From: Anisus vortex
Taxonomy: Eukaryota > Mollusca > Gastropoda > Planorbidae
DNA length: 64,000 nt
NCBI GenBank assembly: GCA_949126835.1
Contig: OX421507.1
Location: 13,691,852-13,755,851 of the forward strand
Reading direction: 5' to 3'
Shown: positions 58,326 to 64,000 of the stretch, piece after piece
Numbering within the stretch: position 1 is the stretch's first letter
How the letters are laid out: every line of letters begins with the position of its first letter
The notes under the pieces: generated by a model
What the model saw: the letters and a program-made list of their open reading frames with translations, nothing else
Databases searched by the model: none
What the model was told of the DNA's origin: nothing
Position numbers and translations under genes: made by a program

Positions 58326-58514
58326 GACTCAAAATTACTCAATTTCCTCCGAACAAGAATGCGACGTTTTCAATGGATATATTTATTACGACTACTCCTG
58401 GTACCCTGTGGCTAACGGACTAAAGTACATTATTTATAATTATTGTATTTTTTAAATTATTTTTTTTCTGGTGTATTTTTTTTATATCAAAGATGTGTTT
58501 AGAAACCCAACAGT
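58326..58514. other. Short unique stretch
   Basis: AT-rich, no feature seen. Confidence 0.5.
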
Positions 58515-59135
58515 AGCCATTGACAAGTCTTAATGAGGCCTGACCTTTTCAACAGGTCAGGGGTTATCGTGTTCATGAACTTCCGGTTTTCTTTCCGGAA
58601 ACATGCTTTAAATTATCTTTTCCGATTTCGCAAGGTGTTTGACAATTTATTTCAACCTCGTCGTCAAGTTCGGGTCTTTTAGAAATATACCAAGGCTATA
58701 AGATTAGGTATGATGAATCCGTTTTTAATATCAACAGTGAGTATACGAAAATTAATAATAATGATTAATGCGTTAGTTGCATTAAGTTACATTTAGCTTT
58801 TTTTTTTTTAAATAAAGTAGTCAAGAGTAGCGGTTCTTGCCTATCAAAAAACATAATCTATAGATACATAAAGACACAAAATGAAAAAAAAATTTTGGGA
58901 ATAAAAATTGGTGATTCTCAAGTCTGACGTTCACAATTCATCGTTTTCTTTCATCAACATCTTTTGGAAATGAAATAAAATGTAATCCCCTACATTTTTC
59001 TTGCTCGCAGTACAACCAGTGACGCCTTCCACAGACATGTTTTGTTAGTATATGAGCGAATATAACCGGAAATGTTGGTACACTATGACTTATAGGTTCA
59101 TCATGCATGCTATATCATTGAGATTTGTCAATAGA
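58515..59135 (+). repeat. Interspersed repeat family A, third long copy
   Basis: Begins 'gacaagtcttaatgaggcctgacc' and ends 'gatttgtcaata', aligning over its length with 17578-18110 and its right part with 1-442. Similarity is moderate, so the family is old. Confidence 0.65.
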
Positions 59136-59446
59136 AAGGCACACGTGCTTTACGCATGCTCGGAGGTGTAAGAAAATCATGTCTATTCGGTGGAGTTTTA
59201 AATAAAAGTTTGGCGCGTGCGGTCGTGACGAATGACATGTGCGCGGGCATTTGAGTGACACGAGGCTCATGATCTTGAGATGCCGGGACATTAGGAATGA
59301 TCTCCGTTGTGACATTTGTGACATGTATGAGTTTGACATTGTTGGACAAGGGGTTGTACTGTTAAAAAACCGGGAAAAGCCTATAAACAATTTTAAAATG
59401 AAAAAAAAAACAACGACCAATCCAGACAGTTTGGTATGTAGAAAAA
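59136..59446. other. Unique stretch, no gene seen
   Basis: Less AT-rich than its surroundings; overlapping ORFs up to 101 codons on both strands without recognisable motifs. Confidence 0.45.
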
Positions 59447-60020
59447 ATTAGACAAGTTTGTTTTGGTAAAAAGTTCAGGCAAGTTTGTTTTGGTAAAAAG
59501 TTCAGGCAAGTTTGTTTTGGTAAAAAGTTCAGGCAAGTTTGTTTTGGTAAAAAGTTCAGGCAAGTTTGTTTTGGTAAAAAGTTCAGGGGCAAGTTTGTTT
59601 TGGTAAAAAGTTCAGGCAAGTTTGTTTTGGTAAAAAGTTCAGGCAAGTTTGTTTTGATAAAAAGTTCAGGCAAGTTTGTTTTGGTAAAAGGTTCAGGCAA
59701 GTTTGTTTTGGTAAAAAGTTCAGGCAAGTTTGTTTTGGTAAAAAGTTCAGGCAAGTTTGTTTTGGTAAAAAGTTCAGGCAAGTTTGTTTTGGTAAAAGGT
59801 TCAGGCAAGTTTGTTTTGGTAAAAAGTTCAGGCAAGTTTGTTTTGGTAAAAAGTTCAGGCAAGTTTGTTTTGGTAAAAAGTTCAGTCAAGTTTGTTTTGG
59901 TAAAAAGTTCAGGCAAGTTTGTTTTGGTATAAAGTTCAGCCAAGTTTGTACTGATAAAAGCTTTATTTTAAGGACGTTTATTTTCATAAAAGTTCTGGTC
60001 AGTTTGTTCCGAGAAAAGAT
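59447..60020 (+). repeat. 27-bp minisatellite, about 18 copies plus decayed edge
   Basis: AAGTTTGTTTTGGTAAAAAG with GTTCAGGC repeats every 27 bp to about 59940; diverged copies (AGTTTGTACTGATAAAAGC, AGTTTGTTCCGAGAAAAG) continue to about 60020. Because 27 is a multiple of three, each strand shows a nine-residue peptide repeat (KFVLVKSSG, or PELFTKTNL on the minus strand). Confidence 0.96.
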
Positions 60021-60980
60021 TAAATTGAATATCTATAGAGCCAAATTTTAAATACGTTTTAATTTGAAAAAACAATCTTGCTGGTTTGTAGTAAGAACAT
60101 TTTTTTTCGCAGATTTGTAATGCATGGTTTTTCTTCTGTCTGTGTTCCTATCAATTAACTGAAATTACTATAGAGAAAGTATTCACATTTTCGTTTTACA
60201 TTCTCAAAGAATAATACTATGCTCTTAAGAGTGCTAAAACGCCATTTAAAAAAACATCTTTAGCACTATCACGTGACTCGCTATGAACTGATTCCTGGTC
60301 AGTATTGAAATGGAAGCCTTGACCTTTATCAGTTGAAGTTTTCTTTTAGAGAGAGACTGACAAATTTTAATGGCATGTCCCTGGCGATTTTAAAACCACG
60401 CTAATTGATATAAAATAAGGCTGTGTAGCAATTGACTTGTACCAATGTATGTAAAAATGTCTCCTATGTTTTCACATTCTAACATTCAATCTCTAAATTC
60501 TCTTTTGTCGATGCTTGCCTAAAGCCTCTGGCATCTTGGGGATGATTTATTTTTTCACTCATTACAAAAGAGGAAAAAGCTTAATTCAGGTAAAAGTGAA
60601 AGAATACCAATGAAACAATGTCAAAACAAAACGGTGTTACATCCTTCATCATCCGTTGTTGTTGCACTTGTTTTGAAGGATTGACTGACACATCTGAGAT
60701 TGTGACCCGCCGTTGTATTGGATTACTTATGGTTTATGGTTTTCTCTAATTAGATGACTGCAAGGAGACGAGAGACATACATTGGAAAGAAGAGCAACAG
60801 GTGATAATAAATAATAGAGTCAGGGAAAGGCAAGCAGATAGAAAGACAGGTAGATAGAAAGGCAAGCAGATAGAAAGGCAGGTAGATAGAAAGACAGGTA
60901 GATAGAAAGTCAGGTAGATAGCTGGAGATAGAGGAAACATAAGCAATTTGGATAGGTTATCAATAGACAGATTTGACAGA
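60021..60980. other. Intergenic with small GATA/CAGG repeat
   Basis: AT-rich; at 60830-60925 about five copies of a roughly 17-bp AGATAGAAAG(G/A)CAGGTAG unit. No gene. Confidence 0.6.
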
Positions 60981-61104
60981 TGTCATATATATATATATGT
61001 TAGCGACGTCCTTGTTCTACCATTTTGAATGTACTAGTCTTCATTACAGAATAAAGTCTGAGTACAATTATACACTGCGTCTTTACATTTCTCGATTTAT
61101 TACA
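60981..61104 (+). mobile_element. Probable 5' LTR of the gypsy element
   Basis: The right edge is set by the TTACA end directly followed by TTGGCGACGAGG. Inside are a TATA-like ATATATATAT (about 60985-60998), AATAAA at about 61049 and a GT/CT-rich tail. The left edge could be TGTCAT at 60981 or TGTTAG at 60998; the 3' LTR lies outside the window, so it cannot be fixed. Confidence 0.45.
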
Positions 61105-61122
61105 TTGGCGACGAGGATAAAC
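61105..61122 (+). promoter_or_regulatory. Putative primer-binding site
   Basis: TTGGCGACGAGGATAAAC directly follows the LTR end. TGGCGAC-type text right after the LTR is common in Ty3/gypsy elements of the Mag group, where it pairs with a tRNA 3' end. Confidence 0.5.
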
Positions 61123-61171
61123 TTGTATATTTACTTATATTTACGTATATTATTAGTAATTCATATTTAAA

Positions 61172-63409
61172 ATGCCTTTAATCGGCCATATTAATGAGTT
61201 TAAACTTGGTTCAAATTGGGACGAGTATACAGATATACTCGAAAACTTTTTCGGTGCGAATGGCATAGAAAATGATGAAAAACGGCGGCAAGTATTTTTA
61301 GCTACTGTTGGGCCAGATGCATACCATTTAATATCAACGCTTACTGCCCCTGAGAAGCCAGCTAATAAATCCTTTGCTGAGCTTGTGTCACTGGTAAAGC
61401 ACCACGTTAACCCAGCACCAAGTCGCATTGTTTCAAGGTTCAAATATTATACAATTAAAAGGAAGGAGGGGGAAACTATTGCAAGTTTTGTGGTACGATT
61501 AAGGCAGGCTGCAACAGATTGTAGGTTTTCTGAACTAAGCGAGCAACTTAGGGACATTTTTATTGTTGGTATAAACAACGAGGCCATGCAAAAGAAATTA
61601 TTGTCTCTGCCGGACACAATAACATTCGACACGGCATTGGAGACGGCTTTGGCATTGGAAGCTGCCGAGTATAATGCAAAGGACATACTCGAGGCGGCCA
61701 CGGCCTGGGCTACCTCGACTAATGTGGGCCTACAGGAAGTCAACAAAGTACAAGTTCAAGTCAAACCCAAGGTTCCTTTAACATGTTTCGGCTGTGGGGG
61801 GTCTCATCTCAGGCAAGATTGCCGGTTCAAAGATGCCATCTGCCATGGCTGCAATAGGAAGGGTCATATCCAAAGAGCCTGTAGAACCACTAATGTCAAA
61901 CCACCACAGGCTGAAGTACCTAAGTTCAAAAGGTTCCCCAACATGTCACGATCAAATCCGACTAACATTGTACATCAGGAAGAGCACTCTTCTGATGAGT
62001 GTTTCTCATTATTCAGTGTTGCTTTATTACAGAAGAAAATTCCTTCAATAGATGTGGTTTTACAGGTAGAGTCTAGGGACATAAGGATGCAGGTGGATAC
62101 AGGGGCCTCTCTTACAATTATTTCACAACATACATACAGAGAGTTCTTCCAGGACGTTAAGCTGTCGAAGTTTCACAGCGCTATTACTACCTATACAGGA
62201 GAACCCATCGTTGTGCATGGGTATGCAAACGTTAACGTGACTTATAAAGGACAACATGCGGTCCTACCCCTAGTCGTGGTTGCTGGTGGTGGGCCTTCAC
62301 TTCTTGGCCGAAATTGGTTAACAGTTATTCGCCTAGACTGGAACAGCATCAATAATATCCAAACCGTGACTATTGATGACTTGCTATTGAAATATTCAGC
62401 TATTTTTGAAGGAAGCCTCTGCAAATACAATGGTCCACCAGTCAAATTTTTCATTGATCCAGAAGCACAACCTCGGTTTTTTAAGGCCAGACCAGTACCT
62501 TATGCCATCAAGAACAAAGTACAAGAGGCAATTGATAAGAATGTAGAACTTGGCATATGGGAGGCGGTTGATTACAGCGATTGGGCAGCCCCCGTGGTGC
62601 CTGTTTTGAAAACCGATGGCACAATACGGCTTTGTGGTGATTACAAGGTAACGATAAATCAAGCCTGTAAGGTTGACCCTTACCCCCTGCCTAGAATTGA
62701 AGACATGTTTGCAGAATTAAGAGGTGGACAAACATTTACAAAAATTGATTTGCATCAAGCCTATTCACAGATACCCGTGGATGAGGAGTACCACAAATAT
62801 CTGACTGTAAACACTCACATGGGCCTGTTTAAAGTGAAACGTCTCCCATTCGGTGTTAACGCAGCAGTGGGCTGTTTTCAAAGAATTATCTGTAATGTAT
62901 TGAAAGGACTAAAAGGTGTCTGCGTTTATCTAGATGACATTCTGGTGACAGGGCGAGATAATTGCGAGCATTTAAAAAATGTTGAACTTGTGCTTGAGCG
63001 CCTCATGCAAGCAGGGCTGCAGGCAAATAAAAACAAATGTATGTTCATGCAACCTTCAGTTGAGTATCTGGGTCACCGCATAGACGCGGAGGGTCTTCAT
63101 CCTATCCCAGCGAAGGTGAAGGCTGTAAAAGAAGCACCAACCCCTACAAACAAAACTGAACTTCGAAGTTTTCTTGGCCTCATAAACTACTACTCTAGGT
63201 TCCTCAGGAATCTTTCTGCTGAGCTTGCACCATTGTACGAGCTTACGAAAAAGGACGTTTCTTGGAAATGGGGGAAACGAGAGGAAACAGTTTTTCGCTA
63301 TGCAAAGGACATGATCAGTACTTCTGATTTATTGGTTCATTACAACCCGCTTTTACCACTTCTGGTACAATGTGACGCCTCGCCGAAAGGAATCTCGGTG
63401 CGGTGCTAA
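61172..63409 (+). CDS. Gypsy gag-pol polyprotein, N-terminal 745 residues (truncated by frameshift)
   Basis: Makes the particle core and the enzymes for reverse transcription. Gag region about 1-200 (retrotransposon gag fold; SRFKYYTIKRKEGE and SFVVRLRQAA). Two CCHC zinc knuckles: 205-217 (CX2CX3HX4C, one residue shorter than the CX2CX4HX4C norm) and 224-237. Aspartic protease motif DTGA at 309-312, with LLGRNWL at 377-383. RT at about 440-620: LCGDYKVTINQ (fingers), LPFGVNAAVGCFQ, and catalytic YLDD at 586-589; connection and start of RNase H with Asp-735 (QCDASPKG). The ATG at 61172 is the first in frame, 50 bp after the primer-site-like sequence. The frame stops at 63407-63409 because of two extra bases (a TC doublet at about 63393-63396). 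Confidence 0.95.
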   Translation: MPLIGHINEFKLGSNWDEYTDILENFFGANGIENDEKRRQVFLATVGPDAYHLISTLTAPEKPANKSFAELVSLVKHHVNPAPSRIVSRFKYYTIKRKEGETIASFVVRLRQAATDCRFSELSEQLRDIFIVGINNEAMQKKLLSLPDTITFDTALETALALEAAEYNAKDILEAATAWATSTNVGLQEVNKVQVQVKPKVPLTCFGCGGSHLRQDCRFKDAICHGCNRKGHIQRACRTTNVKPPQAEVPKFKRFPNMSRSNPTNIVHQEEHSSDECFSLFSVALLQKKIPSIDVVLQVESRDIRMQVDTGASLTIISQHTYREFFQDVKLSKFHSAITTYTGEPIVVHGYANVNVTYKGQHAVLPLVVVAGGGPSLLGRNWLTVIRLDWNSINNIQTVTIDDLLLKYSAIFEGSLCKYNGPPVKFFIDPEAQPRFFKARPVPYAIKNKVQEAIDKNVELGIWEAVDYSDWAAPVVPVLKTDGTIRLCGDYKVTINQACKVDPYPLPRIEDMFAELRGGQTFTKIDLHQAYSQIPVDEEYHKYLTVNTHMGLFKVKRLPFGVNAAVGCFQRIICNVLKGLKGVCVYLDDILVTGRDNCEHLKNVELVLERLMQAGLQANKNKCMFMQPSVEYLGHRIDAEGLHPIPAKVKAVKEAPTPTNKTELRSFLGLINYYSRFLRNLSAELAPLYELTKKDVSWKWGKREETVFRYAKDMISTSDLLVHYNPLLPLLVQCDASPKGISVRC

Positions 63410-64000
63410 GTCATAGGTATGACGATGGTACAGACCGACCCATAGCATTCGCATCCCATAGCTTGAATCCAGCTGAAATGAACTATTCACAAATTGACAG
63501 GGAGGCCCTGGCTTTGGTATTTGGGGTCACTAAATTCCATCAATATCTTTATGGCCGAACAGGAAATGATAGATTCATCCTCGTGACAGACCACAAGCCC
63601 TTGACCTACTTGTTTGGCCATGACTGCACAATTCCAGCTATGGCGTCGGCACGGATACAAAGATGGGCATTAACACTTTCTGCCTATAATTACAGCATTG
63701 AATACAAGCGAGGAGTTGATAATGCTAATGCGGATGCTTTGAGTCGACTCCCACTCCCGGACCTACCTCAATCTGTAACAATGCCTCAGGAGATGGTTTT
63801 GGTTGTCAACATGGTCGACTCAGCTGCTCCGTTAGTGAGTTCTCAGGAGATTCGGACTGAGACGCAACGGGACCGTGTTCTGTCAAAAGTGTTTCAATGG
63901 GTCCGGTGGGGTTGGCCAGGCAAAGTTGATAAGTGTTATAATGCATTTTACATTAGGAAGGAGGAACTATCAATCATGGATGGCTGTCTCCTATGGGGAA
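63397..64000 (+). pseudogene. Gypsy pol continuation, shifted frame, cut by window end
   Basis: From 63397 another frame is open to the last base: RNase H with SHSLNPAEMNYSQIDREALA, VTDHKPLTYLF and NANADALSRLP, followed by the linker that precedes the integrase zinc-binding domain (DGCLLWG at the end). It continues the gag-pol protein and is separated from it only by the 2-nt frameshift. No start codon of its own is needed or evident. Confidence 0.9.

Larger units (their letters stand above)
60981..64000 (+). mobile_element. Ty3/gypsy (Metaviridae) LTR retrotransposon, 5' part
   Basis: LTR, primer-site-like sequence, then gag-protease-RT-RNase H in the order typical of Ty3/gypsy. The window ends before integrase and the 3' LTR. 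Very long open frames suggest a young copy with a single visible lesion near 63395. Gag and pol share one frame, as in Mag-type elements. Confidence 0.93.

Noticed and set aside
57704..58342. Ser/Leu-rich ORFs of 153-212 codons
   Set aside because: Shadows of the 90-bp GA-rich minisatellite.
59362..59943. 193-codon ORF with NLPELFTKT repeats (and KFVLVKSSG on the plus strand)
   Set aside because: A 27-bp unit keeps the frame by arithmetic; both strands are open and no signal or flanking coding sequence is seen.
61153..62662. Antisense ORFs of 70-99 codons inside gag-pol
   Set aside because: Shadows of the long sense frame.

Overview
This is a repeat-dominated, AT-rich animal genomic window. 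Spliced genes with GT-AG introns, L2/CR1- and RTE-type LINE remnants, tRNA-derived SINEs, hAT elements and a Ty3/gypsy retrotransposon all point to a metazoan. The mix of LINE and SINE families and the many long poly-G tracts are most like a mollusc, perhaps a gastropod. That is an inference; no host gene fixes the species. I found no convincing host protein-coding gene, rRNA gene or functional tRNA gene.

Centrepiece (19114-34174): a 15,061-bp palindromic element. Two nearly identical arms of about 6.8 kb (19114-25878 and 27391-34174) face each other across a 1.5-kb spacer built of 122-bp tandem repeats. The element is flanked by a perfect 6-bp target-site duplication (CGCGTT at 19108-19113 and 34175-34180) and has AG...CT termini. 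Length, duplication size and termini match Maverick/Polinton elements, but no integrase, polymerase, ATPase, protease or capsid gene is visible. Each arm instead carries (i) a Bcl-2 family gene with BH3, BH1, BH2 and a C-terminal membrane anchor, keeping an intron inside BH2 at the position conserved in animal Bcl-2 genes, and (ii) a two-exon gene for an unrecognised 120-residue helical protein. The two genes diverge from a long CT-rich tandem-repeat region. The arm ends and the flank of the Bcl-2 gene hold dense ETS, YY1, CRE and nuclear-receptor-like motifs. I read it as a non-autonomous, virus-like element whose only visible cargo is a death-control gene plus a companion.

Left flank (1-19107): an unclassified interspersed repeat family (1-442, 10035-10235, 17400-18230; a further copy at 58515-59135), two tiny TTAA-flanked piggyBac-like MITEs in opposite orientation, LINE fragments (3250-3552, 6155-6745, 7915-8330, 14510-14995), a 208-bp hAT MITE with an 8-bp duplication, a 113-bp satellite array (11200-13680) and many microsatellites.

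Right flank (34181-60980): SINEs, one of them fused to a LINE-type 3' tail, four more hAT-type elements or MITEs (36161, 39716, 52448, 54939, the last with a transposase remnant), and an unusual concentration of tandem arrays: 22-bp (4.2 kb), 26-bp (1.3 kb), 73-bp, 46-bp inside a SINE, 90-bp, 27-bp, and a 0.7-kb pure GA tract.

Right end (about 60981-64000): the 5' part of a Ty3/gypsy retrotransposon with a single gag-pol ORF (two zinc knuckles, DTGA protease, YLDD reverse transcriptase). It is broken by a 2-nt excess at the start of RNase H and runs off the window before the integrase.
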